This document shows, piece by piece, positions 19,233 through 28,497 of a stretch of 64,000 nt of DNA. Location of the stretch: positions 1 to 64,000 of the forward strand of contig CAMYLZ010000025.1 of the NCBI GenBank assembly GCA_947259375.1, read 5' to 3'. The position numbers and the translations under genes were made by a program. The stretch comes from an uncultured Parvularculaceae bacterium. Its GTDB lineage: Bacteria; Pseudomonadota; Alphaproteobacteria; Caulobacterales; Parvularculaceae. The stretch's first letter is position 1. The number at the start of each line of letters is the position of its first letter. A model generated the notes under the pieces. That model made no database searches, had not been told where the DNA came from, and saw only the letters and a list, made by a program, of their open reading frames with translations.

Positions 19233-20266
19233 ATGTAGAAGATAAGGAATTTTCGTTGAACGACAACGCTGCGCCGGTGCGCCGGCGCTTGCGCGTGGCT
19301 GTGGCCGGGCTTGGCGTGATCGGCGAGGGCGCCGCGCTTGAACTGGCGAAGGATGAAACGCCTTATGCGTTGTGTGCGGCGCTGGTGCGTGATCCGTCAA
19401 AGGCGCGCGCAGCGAAACTGGCGGCGTTAAGAACATATGCGGACCCGGCGGTGATGCTTGTCGAGCATCCTGATGTGGTGATTGATGCGCTTCCGTCGGG
19501 CGAGGCGGGCCGGCGGCTGATCGAGGCGGCGCTTTCCAAAGGCGTTAGCGTCGTTACCGCCAACAAACAGGCGATTGCCGGGGCGTTGGCGCTTTTGCAC
19601 AAGCACGCGGCGCAACATCATGCAGTGCTTGAATATGCGCCATCCGTCGGCGGCGGCGCGCCGATGGTTGAAACCGTCAGGCGCGCGCGTTCACTCGGCG
19701 CGCCGCGAGAAATTTCGGCGATCCTCAACGGCACGGTGAATTTCATTCTTTCCGCCATGAAGAACGGCGCGGCGTTTTCCGACGCGGTCAAGCGCGCGCA
19801 GGATGCAGGGTTTGCAGAACCCGATCCGAGTGCGGATCTTTCCGGAGAGGATGCAAGGGCGAAGATATCAATCCTCACTTATGAAGCGTTCGGACGGGAG
19901 ATCGATCTCGACGCAATTGCGGTCGAACCGCTTACCGAGGAACGCGCAAACGCCTTTTCGAAGAATGGCGGCGTATGGAAGCAACTTGCCCGTATTACGC
20001 GCGACGCCAATGGCGGCCTGCGCGCCGGGGTCGGTTTCCAGCGCGTCGATAGCGATCCGTTATTCCGCAAGGTAGAGAGAGAGGGCAATGCGCTGCGCGT
20101 CGTCAATGCAGACGGCCGCGCCCTGACGTGCGAGGGTCGGGGCGCGGGGCGCGAACCAACTGTGGAAAGCATCCTCGGCGACCTCAACCGCATTGCGCTG
20201 GCCTTGCCCCTGCGGAAACTGGAAGGCGAGGAAAACGCTTTGCGCCGGCGGGTGAGCGTCGGTTAG
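19223..20266 (+). CDS. hom: Homoserine dehydrogenase, catalytic region only (no ACT domain)
   Basis: VAVAGLGVIGEG Rossmann, VVTANKQAIAG, GGGAPMVETVR, ILNGTVNFIL, ADLSGEDARAKISIL; ends at GRGAGREPTVESILGDL. Confidence 0.9.
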   Translation: MCLNVEDKEFSLNDNAAPVRRRLRVAVAGLGVIGEGAALELAKDETPYALCAALVRDPSKARAAKLAALRTYADPAVMLVEHPDVVIDALPSGEAGRRLIEAALSKGVSVVTANKQAIAGALALLHKHAAQHHAVLEYAPSVGGGAPMVETVRRARSLGAPREISAILNGTVNFILSAMKNGAAFSDAVKRAQDAGFAEPDPSADLSGEDARAKISILTYEAFGREIDLDAIAVEPLTEERANAFSKNGGVWKQLARITRDANGGLRAGVGFQRVDSDPLFRKVEREGNALRVVNADGRALTCEGRGAGREPTVESILGDLNRIALALPLRKLEGEENALRRRVSVG

Positions 20267-20275
20267 AAAGCCGCT

Positions 20276-21430
20276 ATGGCGAATTCAACGCAAATGGATG
20301 CCGCGCCCGCCGCCCGCGCCGCGAAGGCGGCAAAGCGGCTGGTGATCAAGGCGGGCTCCGCCATTCTTTGCGGAGATGGCGGCGCCGTGCGCGCGGAATG
20401 GCTTGCAAGCCTTGCGACGGATATCGCGGCGTTGCGCGCCTCTGGGGTAGAGATCGCCATTGTAAGCTCCGGCGCGATCGCGCTTGGGCGCAAAGCGCTG
20501 GGGCTAACCGGCGCGCTTCGGCTTGATGAAAAACAGGCGGCGTCCGCCGCCGGGCAGGCGGCTCTGGCGCAGGCCTGGCAGGCGGCGTTTACGCCGCATG
20601 GCCTCACCATCGGGCAGGTGCTTTTGACGCTTGACGATACCGAAGGCCGCCGGCGCTATCTCAATGCGCGCGCGACCATGCGCACATTGATCGACCTCGG
20701 GGCGCTGCCGCTGGTCAATGAGAATGACACGATCGCGACAAGCGAGATTCGCTATGGCGATAATGACCGGCTGGGGGCGCATACGGCGCAACTGATCGAA
20801 GCAGACATGCTGATGATCCTGTCCGACATTGACGGTCTTTACACGGCCGATCCGCGACGAGATACGGCCGCGCGTCATATCGCCGTGGTCGATGCGATCA
20901 CGCCGGCGATTGAGGCGTCGGCGGCAGGGCCGAATTTTGAGGCCGGCGTCGGCTCCGGCGGCATGGCGTCGAAAATCGCTGCGGCGAAAATTGCTTGCGG
21001 CGCTGGCTGCGCTTGCGTCATTGCGCCGGGCCTTATTGAGCATCCCTTGCAGGCGGTTCTCAATGGCGGTGCGGCGACGCTGTTTCGCCCGTCAAGCTCA
21101 GGCGAGAGCGCGCGACGGCAATGGATTGCCGGCCGGCTTAAATCCGCAGGGCGTATCCTGGTGGATCGCGGCGCCGCAAAGGCGCTGGCGAAAGGCGCCA
21201 GTCTCTTGCCTGCCGGCGTGACAGGCGTTGAGGGCGATTTTTCACGCGGCGACGCTATAGAGATCGCCGGGCCGGATGGCGTGGTTATCGGCAAGGGGCT
21301 TTCGGCTTACGATGCGGCGGATGTTCGAAAAATCGCCGGGCGTAAATCCGAGGAGATCGGTTCGATTCTCGGCTATCGCCGCCGTCCTGCCGTGATCGAG
21401 AAAAACGACCTGGTTATGAGAGGAACATGA
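20276..21430 (+). CDS. proB: Glutamate 5-kinase
   Basis: LVIKAGSAIL, IVSSGAIALGRKALG, NENDTIATSEIRYGDNDRLGA, C-terminal PUA-like segment. Confidence 0.95.
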   Translation: MANSTQMDAAPAARAAKAAKRLVIKAGSAILCGDGGAVRAEWLASLATDIAALRASGVEIAIVSSGAIALGRKALGLTGALRLDEKQAASAAGQAALAQAWQAAFTPHGLTIGQVLLTLDDTEGRRRYLNARATMRTLIDLGALPLVNENDTIATSEIRYGDNDRLGAHTAQLIEADMLMILSDIDGLYTADPRRDTAARHIAVVDAITPAIEASAAGPNFEAGVGSGGMASKIAAAKIACGAGCACVIAPGLIEHPLQAVLNGGAATLFRPSSSGESARRQWIAGRLKSAGRILVDRGAAKALAKGASLLPAGVTGVEGDFSRGDAIEIAGPDGVVIGKGLSAYDAADVRKIAGRKSEEIGSILGYRRRPAVIEKNDLVMRGT

Positions 21431-22714
21431 ATGGCGCAGGCGCCAGAAAATTACGCATTGCTCTGCGATTACATGGATGCGCTGGGCGTTGACGCCAAAG
21501 CCGCGGCGCGCGCTATGGCGGCGGCGCCGGCGGCGGCGAAAAACGCCGCGTTGCGAAAAGCTGCGAATGCGATCCGGGTGCGGAGCAGGCAAATTCTCGC
21601 CGTCAATGCAGAGGAGCTCGCGGCGGCGAGTACAAAAGGGGTGCAACCGGCCTTCATCGATCGCATGGCGCTGGACGCATCGCGCATCGAATCAATCGCC
21701 AAAGCGCTTGAAGAGATAGCCGCGCTTGATGACCCGGTGGGGAAAGTAATCGCAAGTTGGTCACGTCCCAATGGGCTTGAGATTGCGCGCGTCAGGACGC
21801 CCATCGGCGTCATCGCCGTCATCTATGAAAGCCGCCCGAATGTTACGGTCGATGCGGCGGCGATCGCGATAAAGGCAGGCAATGTTGTGATCCTGCGCGG
21901 CGGGTCTGAGTGCATCCGAACGTCAAAGGCGCTATTCGACTGCTTTGCGGAAGCCATGGCGGCGGCGGGGTTGCCGCAAGGCGCTGCTCAGTTTGTCGAG
22001 ACCACGGATCGCGCAGCAGTTGGCGCGCTCCTTTCAGGGCTCGGCGGGCGCATCGACCTCGTCATTCCTCGCGGCGGCAAGTCGCTGGTGGCGCGCGTCC
22101 AGTCGGAGGCGCGTGCGCCGGTGCTGAGCCATCTGGACGGGATCTGCCACGTTTATGTTGATCGTGATGCGGATTTGCGCAAAGCGGTAGAGGTTACGGT
22201 CAATTCGAAAATGCGGCGAACGGGCGTGTGCGGCGCGGCTGAAACATTGTTGATCGACAAGTCGGTTGCAGAGTTGTTTTGGCCGGCGGCGGTGGCCGCT
22301 TTACGCGAAAAAGGATGCGAATTACGCGGCGATGCGGCTGTGCGCAATCTGGACCCGTCCGTAGCAAAGGCGAGCGAAGAAGACTGGCATACGGAATATC
22401 TCGCGCCGATCCTTTCTGTCGCGATTGTCGATGGCGTTGATGGCGCGATCGCCCATATAGCAAAATATTCGTCCGGTCATACTGAATCAATTATTACGGA
22501 GAATGCCGCAACTGCCGACGCGTTCATCGCCTGTGTCGACAGCGCCATCATTTTGCATAACGCATCAACCCAGTTCGCCGATGGCGGCGAGTTTGGCCTC
22601 GGCGCGGAAATCGGCATCGCCACCGGCCGTTTGCATGCGCGCGGCCCAGTGGGCGTTGAAGAGTTGACGACTTACAAAAATGTCGTGCGCGGCACCGGAC
22701 AAGTACGGCTTTAA
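21431..22714 (+). CDS. proA: Gamma-glutamyl phosphate reductase
   Basis: TPIGVIAVIYESRPNVTVDAAAIAIKAGNVVILRGGSE, VIPRGGKSLVARVQSEARAPVLSHLDGICHVYVD. Confidence 0.96.
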   Translation: MAQAPENYALLCDYMDALGVDAKAAARAMAAAPAAAKNAALRKAANAIRVRSRQILAVNAEELAAASTKGVQPAFIDRMALDASRIESIAKALEEIAALDDPVGKVIASWSRPNGLEIARVRTPIGVIAVIYESRPNVTVDAAAIAIKAGNVVILRGGSECIRTSKALFDCFAEAMAAAGLPQGAAQFVETTDRAAVGALLSGLGGRIDLVIPRGGKSLVARVQSEARAPVLSHLDGICHVYVDRDADLRKAVEVTVNSKMRRTGVCGAAETLLIDKSVAELFWPAAVAALREKGCELRGDAAVRNLDPSVAKASEEDWHTEYLAPILSVAIVDGVDGAIAHIAKYSSGHTESIITENAATADAFIACVDSAIILHNASTQFADGGEFGLGAEIGIATGRLHARGPVGVEELTTYKNVVRGTGQVRL

Positions 22715-23313
22715 ACGCCAGCGAAGGACAGGAACCGCTTTTGCAGGGCGAGGTCGGTCTGGAATACGCCCGTGAACTGGTTGGTGATCGTGTCGACGCC
22801 ATGTTTGTGCACGCCGCGGGTCGCCATGCAATGATGCTCGGCGCGGATGAGTACGGCGACGCCTTTGGGCGCCAGTGTCTCGTCGATGGCGTTGGCGATT
22901 TGCACGGTAAGTTTTTCCTGCACCTGCAGGCGTTTTGAATATGCATCGACGAGCCGAGCGAGCTTTGACAGGCCGACAACCCGCCCACAAGGAACGTAAG
23001 CAACGTCGGCGGTTCCGATGATCGGCGCCAAATGATGTTCGCAATAGCTTTCGAGACGTATGCCGCGCAGATGCACGATATCGTTATAGCGCTCGACTTC
23101 GCCGAAAGTCTTTGACAAGATTTCGGACGGGTTCGCTTCATATCCGGAAAACCATTCGGTGAAAGCTCGCGCCACGCGCGATGGCGTTTCGCGCAAGCCC
23201 TCCCGGTCGGGGTCGTCGCCGATCCAACGCAGAAGCGTGCGCACTGCGTCTTCGGCGTCATCTTGTGTGACAGTCAATGCGGCTTGCGCCGGCTGGAGGG
23301 CCAGGTTCGTCAT
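22711..23313 (-). CDS. folE: GTP cyclohydrolase I
   Basis: LLRWIGDDPDREGLRETPSRVARAFTEWFSGY, ESYCEHHLAPIIGTADVAYVP, AEHHCMATRGV. Confidence 0.96.
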   Translation of the reverse strand: MTNLALQPAQAALTVTQDDAEDAVRTLLRWIGDDPDREGLRETPSRVARAFTEWFSGYEANPSEILSKTFGEVERYNDIVHLRGIRLESYCEHHLAPIIGTADVAYVPCGRVVGLSKLARLVDAYSKRLQVQEKLTVQIANAIDETLAPKGVAVLIRAEHHCMATRGVHKHGVDTITNQFTGVFQTDLALQKRFLSFAGV

Positions 23314-23365
23314 GAGAAGTTCATTCCGCTTTTGGATTGGGATTTGAGGGCGGATCGGGCGACGT

Positions 23366-23857
23366 TTATTCCGTGTCGCCAGCCGTTGACGCGGCGGACA
23401 GCGATTTCAGATATGCGATGATCGCTTCTCGTTCCCCTGCGTCAGGAAGGCGAAACCCCATGGATGTGCCGGGCGCGAAAGCAGGCGGGTTTTCAAGCCA
23501 CGCGTCCAGCGTTTCGTCGTTCCATACCACATCAATTTCGCGTAGCGCCTTGCTGTAGCGGAACCCCTCAACGCTGCCCGCCTTTTGGCCGTATACGCCC
23601 CGGTGTTTCGGACCGACGCGGTTGGCGTCGGGCGAATGACAGGCGCCGCAGCGACGCTGGTAAAGCTCCCGGCCTTTTCCGATAAGTTCGAGGGAGGCGC
23701 CGGGGGAGTTGGCGCCTCCCTCCGGCTCCGCCAATGATATACGCTCACTGTTCCCGGTGCTGGTTCCGAGCATGGAATTGTCGCCATGCGGCAGGAGGGC
23801 TGTTGCACCGAGTGCGATGCCGATGAGTGAAAACATTACTGCTAACCTTCGATTCAA
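23366..23857 (-). CDS. Class I c-type cytochrome (c2-like), membrane-anchored or exported
   Basis: CGACH heme motif, N-terminal hydrophobic segment, GTSMGFRLPDAGEREAIIAYLKSL. Confidence 0.88.
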   Translation of the reverse strand: MNRRLAVMFSLIGIALGATALLPHGDNSMLGTSTGNSERISLAEPEGGANSPGASLELIGKGRELYQRRCGACHSPDANRVGPKHRGVYGQKAGSVEGFRYSKALREIDVVWNDETLDAWLENPPAFAPGTSMGFRLPDAGEREAIIAYLKSLSAASTAGDTE

Positions 23858-23877
23858 ATTGTCGGGAGGCGTATTTC

Positions 23878-24462
23878 TTAGCCGAACATCAACGCGTCTT
23901 TCGGAACGGCCTCGCCAAGCGCATTGGCGAGGATCGCCGCATGAAAGGCTTCATCGCCCGCCATCTGCGCCGCCACTTTGTGATAGTCAGGACCGAGCGA
24001 CGGGATCAGGCCGAGATAGGCGTTGGCGGCGCCGCGCTCGAGTTTCAGGGCGAGGCGCAATACGCCTTCTTGATCTGTCAGTGCGCCGGCGTTGAAATCG
24101 GCGGCGTATTCTTCAAGCGTCTTTTCTTCCACCGGCGCGCCGCCCAGTTCTCTCACGGCATTCGTCAGAATATCGCGATGCCCTTTATGGTGGCCTTGAA
24201 AGGTCACGCCGAGATCGAGAACGGCAGGCTGAAGCAGGCCGCTCGTTGCGCCGATCTGATAGGCGGCGATGCCTTCATGTTCGAGTGCAATCGCAGCATT
24301 CAGGATGGCGACGTCCTGCGCCACATCGTCCGATTTTTTTGCCGCATAGGCGGATGTGACGCCGCCGCCCAGCGCGATGGCGACCCCCGCAAGCGAAAGC
24401 GTCTTCCCGGCGCCGCTAATGATTGCGCGGCGTGTTGCGGATTTGTCCAACTGTTCGACCAT
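23878..24462 (-). CDS. Ferritin-like domain protein with putative Tat-type signal
   Basis: N-terminus TRRAIISGAGKTLSLAGVAIALGGGVTSAYAA; ILNAAIALEHEGIAAYQIGA and KGHRDILTNAVRELGG ferritin-like helices. Confidence 0.75.
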   Translation of the reverse strand: MVEQLDKSATRRAIISGAGKTLSLAGVAIALGGGVTSAYAAKKSDDVAQDVAILNAAIALEHEGIAAYQIGATSGLLQPAVLDLGVTFQGHHKGHRDILTNAVRELGGAPVEEKTLEEYAADFNAGALTDQEGVLRLALKLERGAANAYLGLIPSLGPDYHKVAAQMAGDEAFHAAILANALGEAVPKDALMFG

Positions 24463-24491
24463 GTCAGTTTTCCTTATCTGTTGGGTTAAAA

Positions 24492-25184
24492 TTACTGCGT
24501 TGGGGGAATGTCGAGCGCCGCGAGGACGCGGGCGGTCATCGCCTCGCAATCGGCGCCGGCAAAGGCGATGGTTCCGTCCAGCAATGTGCGCATGTCAGGC
24601 GAGAGTGCGTCGCGCAACCGGCGCCGCGCGCGCAGCAGCCGGGTCTTGATTACCGCTTCGCTTACCTCCAGCGCCTGTGCTGTATCGCGAACCGACATGC
24701 ATTCTATCTCGCGCAAAATGAAGACGGTTCGATATTCGTCCGGCAAATCGGCGATAGCGGCGGTTAGCAGGCGTGATAGTTCCTTACGGGCGAGGCTGGT
24801 TTCGGGCGTTATCCCCGCGGTCTGGGCGAAACGCGCCTTATACTCATCCAACATTGCGACATCCTGCTCCAGCAATTCCGTCCTTCTTCTCTCCGCCGCA
24901 CGTTTGCGATCAAGCGCGGCGTTGATGACGATACGCGTCAGCCAGGTTGACAGGCTTGAAGCGCCTTCGAACCGGTCTAGTGAGCGGAACGCTTTGAGAT
25001 AGGCTTCCTGCACCACATCCTCCGCATCCGCATTATTGCGGAGGACGCCCCAAGCGGCGCGAAACAACCGCTGATTATTGCGCGTGGTGATGAGCCTGAT
25101 CGCTGCAGGGTCGCGGCCGGCGGCCTCGCGCGCAAGCACGACATCGCTGACAGATTCAAGATTGAGCTTGTGGCGCATCGTCAA
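24492..25184 (-). CDS. ECF-type RNA polymerase sigma factor
   Basis: Region 2 GVLRNNADAEDVVQEAYLKAFRSLDRFEGASSLSTWLTRIVINAALD; region 4 LPDEYRTVFILREIECMSVRDTAQALEVSEAVIKTRLLRARRRL. Confidence 0.92.
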   Translation of the reverse strand: MTMRHKLNLESVSDVVLAREAAGRDPAAIRLITTRNNQRLFRAAWGVLRNNADAEDVVQEAYLKAFRSLDRFEGASSLSTWLTRIVINAALDRKRAAERRRTELLEQDVAMLDEYKARFAQTAGITPETSLARKELSRLLTAAIADLPDEYRTVFILREIECMSVRDTAQALEVSEAVIKTRLLRARRRLRDALSPDMRTLLDGTIAFAGADCEAMTARVLAALDIPPTQ

Positions 25185-25526
25185 AACGTCCTTTCAGCCA
25201 GATAGACGCCGGCAAATGTAAATGGTTACAGGCGGGGACAATAATGCCGCCGCGCCGTTTGTGCTTGCTGATGGGCGCGCACGCTGCATCGCGTGGGAGG
25301 AAGGTTGGGTGCATCGCAACGTGGGCTGTTTGGCGCGGCGCAGGAGATTTTCCAAAGTTGGAGGGTGCGTTCAATATTATAGCATAAAATACCACAAGTA
25401 GCGCACGGGCGCGAGAGACACGCATAAAACATAAAAAAACCGATAGTTTTTGCTTGTTTGTTTGCGCGGGCGCGTTGTAAGCGTGGTTTCGGCGTTGCAG
25501 CAAAAGCGCCGCTCGGGATACGCGCC

Positions 25527-25688
25527 ATGTTTGGGCTGAAGGAATTGGGATTGATTGCGGACAGCGTGGCTTTGGCTGCGAATCCGTTGTTTTCGTCTTT
25601 GCCGGCTATGTCGGTAAGCCTTTTGCTCGTGGTCGTGGTGCTCCTTATTAGCCCCTCCGGGGGAGCGGCCATGGAGCCCGCGCGCTAG
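25527..25688 (+). CDS. Putative ilv leader peptide (alternative internal ATG at 25608 gives a 26-aa peptide)
   Basis: ...MSVSLLLVVVVLLISPSGGAAMEPAR*: run of Leu/Val/Ile codons immediately before attenuator hairpins and ilvD. Confidence 0.8.
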   Translation: MFGLKELGLIADSVALAANPLFSSLPAMSVSLLLVVVVLLISPSGGAAMEPAR

Positions 25689-25741
25689 TTTAGCAGCACG
25701 GATCTTCAGACGCCCGCTCCCGACAGGAAGCGGGTTTTTTT
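25652..25741 (+). promoter_or_regulatory. Transcription attenuator for the ilv operon (competing 1:2, 2:3 and 3:4 RNA helices)
   Basis: 1:2 CCCC(25652-25655)/GGGG(25659-25662); 2:3 GGGAGCGG(25661-25668)/CCGCTCCC(25714-25721); 3:4 terminator CCCGCTCC...GGAAGCGGG + TTTTTTT (25713-25741). Confidence 0.8.
25713..25741 (+). terminator. Rho-independent attenuator terminator upstream of ilvD
   Basis: CCCGCTCC-CGACA-GGAAGCGGG (one bulged A) followed by seven T. Confidence 0.88.
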
Positions 25742-25771
25742 ATGTCTGATGGTCCGTTTGAGGATGAACGG

Positions 25772-27481
25772 ATGAGTGACGAAAGACAAAAGCGATCTGA
25801 TGCGATCACCAAGGGGGCGGCGCGTGCGCCAGCGCGCGCCATGCTGCGCGCCGCCGGGCTCGACGATAAGGATTTCACCCAGCCTCTTGTGGCGGTGGTC
25901 AATACCTGGTCGACGGTGACGCCGTGCAACATGCATCTCGACAAGCTCGCCGAACCGGTGCGCGAAGGCGTGCGTCAGGGCGGCGCGACGCCGATAGATT
26001 TCAACACGATTGTTGTTTCCGACGGAGTCACCATGGGCGGCGAGGGGATGCGCGCCTCACTGATCTCGCGCGAGGTGATCGCCGATTCAATCGAACTCGC
26101 CGTACGCGGACATTCGCTTGACGCCGCCATCATTCTTGTCGGCTGCGACAAGACATTGCCCGCTGCCGCTATGGCGCTGGCGCGTATGGATATTCCCGGC
26201 GTGATTTTCTACGGCGGCACGATCCTGCCTGGGCATTGTAATATTCGCGGCGCAGAAAAAGACCTGTCCATTCAGGACGTGTTTGAGGCGGTTGGCGCGC
26301 ACGCCAAGGGCGCAATGAGCGATGCGGAGCTTGACAAGATCGAGCGTGCGGCCTGTCCCGGCGCAGGGGCTTGCGGCGGGCAATTCACGGCGAACACAAT
26401 GGCGATGGCGCTGGCGTTTTTGGGGCTCGCGCCCATGGGCGCAGGCGATCCGCCTGCGGTCGACGGTCAAAAAGCAGCGGAAGCTGCGCGCTGCGGTGCG
26501 CTGGCTGCAAAGCTTGCTCATGACGGCAAGACAGCGCGCGAATTCGTCACCGAGGCGAGCCTTGAAAATGCGGCGACCTCGGTGGTCGCCAGCGGCGGAT
26601 CGACCAATGCGGTCCTGCATCTGGCGGCCATTGCAGCAGAGGCCGGCGTTCCGTTCTCCATTGATATTTTCGACGCGCTTTCGCGCGCAACGCCGGTTAT
26701 CCTCGACATCAAACCGGGCGGGCGTTTTCTGGCGAAAGATCTGTATGACGCTGGCGGCGCGCGGCTGTTCGGCAAGAGGTTGATGGACGGTGGGGCGCTT
26801 CGCGATGCGCCGACTGTCAGCGGCGCCAGTCTTTTTGAAGAGCTGACAAAAGCGGAAGAAACGCCGAGTCAGCAAATCATTCGCACCATGAACGATCCGG
26901 TAAAAAAGACTGGAGGCTTGCGCATTCTATATGGCGACGTTGCGCCTGAAGGCGCCGTGCTGAAAACCGCCGGATATTCAAACGGCGCTTTCGAAGGGCC
27001 GGCGCGGATTTTCGACAGCGAGGAAGCGGCGTTCAAGGCCGTCTCCGAGCGCGCGATCAAGGAAGGCGACGTCGTCGTCATTCGTTATGAAGGCCCGAAA
27101 GGCGGGCCCGGCATGCGCGAAATGTTGTCGGTAACGGCGGCGCTCGCCGGACAGGGCCTTGCCGGCAAGGTCGCATTGATGACTGATGGCCGGTTTTCCG
27201 GTGCGAGCCACGGTTTTGTTATTGGCCATATAGCGCCCGAAGCGGCGGTTGGCGGGCCGATTGCGTTGCTTGAAGAAGGCGACTTGATCTGCATCGACGC
27301 CGAAGCGCGCCGCATCGACGCGGATATCGATTGGGGGACGCGCAGGGCGTTTTACGCGCCGCGCCGGCTAAAGCGCATGGGCGGCGCCTTCGACAAATTC
27401 GCAGCGCTTGTTTCTTCGGCGTCGAAAGGCGCCGTCACCATCCAATCATTGAATGACCAAGGCGAAGGAATGACGACATGA
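25772..27481 (+). CDS. ilvD: Dihydroxy-acid dehydratase
   Basis: [60 protein letters not shown]. The ATG at 25742 overlaps the terminator T-tract, so 25772 is preferred. Confidence 0.96.
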   Translation: MSDERQKRSDAITKGAARAPARAMLRAAGLDDKDFTQPLVAVVNTWSTVTPCNMHLDKLAEPVREGVRQGGATPIDFNTIVVSDGVTMGGEGMRASLISREVIADSIELAVRGHSLDAAIILVGCDKTLPAAAMALARMDIPGVIFYGGTILPGHCNIRGAEKDLSIQDVFEAVGAHAKGAMSDAELDKIERAACPGAGACGGQFTANTMAMALAFLGLAPMGAGDPPAVDGQKAAEAARCGALAAKLAHDGKTAREFVTEASLENAATSVVASGGSTNAVLHLAAIAAEAGVPFSIDIFDALSRATPVILDIKPGGRFLAKDLYDAGGARLFGKRLMDGGALRDAPTVSGASLFEELTKAEETPSQQIIRTMNDPVKKTGGLRILYGDVAPEGAVLKTAGYSNGAFEGPARIFDSEEAAFKAVSERAIKEGDVVVIRYEGPKGGPGMREMLSVTAALAGQGLAGKVALMTDGRFSGASHGFVIGHIAPEAAVGGPIALLEEGDLICIDAEARRIDADIDWGTRRAFYAPRRLKRMGGAFDKFAALVSSASKGAVTIQSLNDQGEGMTT

Positions 27482-28488
27482 AAGTCTATACGCAAGACGA
27501 TGCAAGCCCGGAACTGGTGAAATCAGCGCCGGTCGCTGTCATTGGCTATGGCAGTCAGGGGCGAGCCCATGCGCTGAACCTTAAAAATGCCGGATGCGAC
27601 GTCGTTGTCGGCGTGCGCGAGGGCGGGCCGGGCGCGCGCCGCGCCGCCGAAGACGGGCTCGAAGTCGCCTCCGTCGCCAGGGCCTGTACAGGCGCGACGC
27701 TGATCGCGATCCTGACGCCGGATATGACGCATGAGAAAATATTCAACGAAGAGATCGCGCCATATCTGGAACCGGGCGACGCCTTGTTGTTCGCTCACGG
27801 GTTTACAGTGCTTTACGGCCGGGTGAATCCGCCGAAAGAGGTCGATGTCATCATGGTTGCGCCGAAAGGGCCGGGCGATCTCGTGCGTCGCGAATTTGAG
27901 CGCGGGCGCGGGGTGCCGTGCCTGTTCGCGGTGCATCAGGACGCCAGCGGAAAGGCGAAGGAAAGGGCGCTCGCATACGCCAGCCTGATCGGCGGCGCGA
28001 CCGCCGGCGCGATTGAAACAACATTCAGGGAAGAGACCGAAACCGACCTCTTTGGCGAGCAAGCGGTTTTGTGCGGCGGCGCTTCGGAACTCGTCATCGC
28101 CGGTTTTGAAACATTGGTCGAAGCCGGCTACCAGCCGGAAATCGCCTATTATGAATGCCTGCATGAGCTAAAGCTGATCGTTGATCTCTTTTATGAGGGC
28201 GGCATCACGCGCATGCATGACTTCATCTCTGAAACCGCAAAATATGGCGATTTTGTTTCGGGTCCGCGGGTCATAAACGCCGAAACCAAAGAACGCATGC
28301 GCGAGGTTCTCAAAGATATCCAGAGCGGTTCCTTCGCTCGAGAATGGATTTTGGAAAATCAGGCGGGCAAGCCGCGATATAGTCAGATGTTGGCCGCTGA
28401 TCTGGGTCATCCGATCGAGAAAACGGGCAAGGAGTTGCGCGCCCGGATGCCGTGGCTGAAGCCCGGCGCCAACGCCCGGGAAGCGTGA
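27478..28488 (+). CDS. ilvC: Ketol-acid reductoisomerase
   Basis: [77 protein letters not shown]. Confidence 0.96.
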   Translation: MKVYTQDDASPELVKSAPVAVIGYGSQGRAHALNLKNAGCDVVVGVREGGPGARRAAEDGLEVASVARACTGATLIAILTPDMTHEKIFNEEIAPYLEPGDALLFAHGFTVLYGRVNPPKEVDVIMVAPKGPGDLVRREFERGRGVPCLFAVHQDASGKAKERALAYASLIGGATAGAIETTFREETETDLFGEQAVLCGGASELVIAGFETLVEAGYQPEIAYYECLHELKLIVDLFYEGGITRMHDFISETAKYGDFVSGPRVINAETKERMREVLKDIQSGSFAREWILENQAGKPRYSQMLAADLGHPIEKTGKELRARMPWLKPGANAREA

Positions 28489-28497
28489 GCGTCACTC

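Noticed and set aside
23314-23365. THF riboswitch upstream of folE
   Set aside because: The folE-cytochrome c spacer is short, and I could not recognise the conserved THF-II core.
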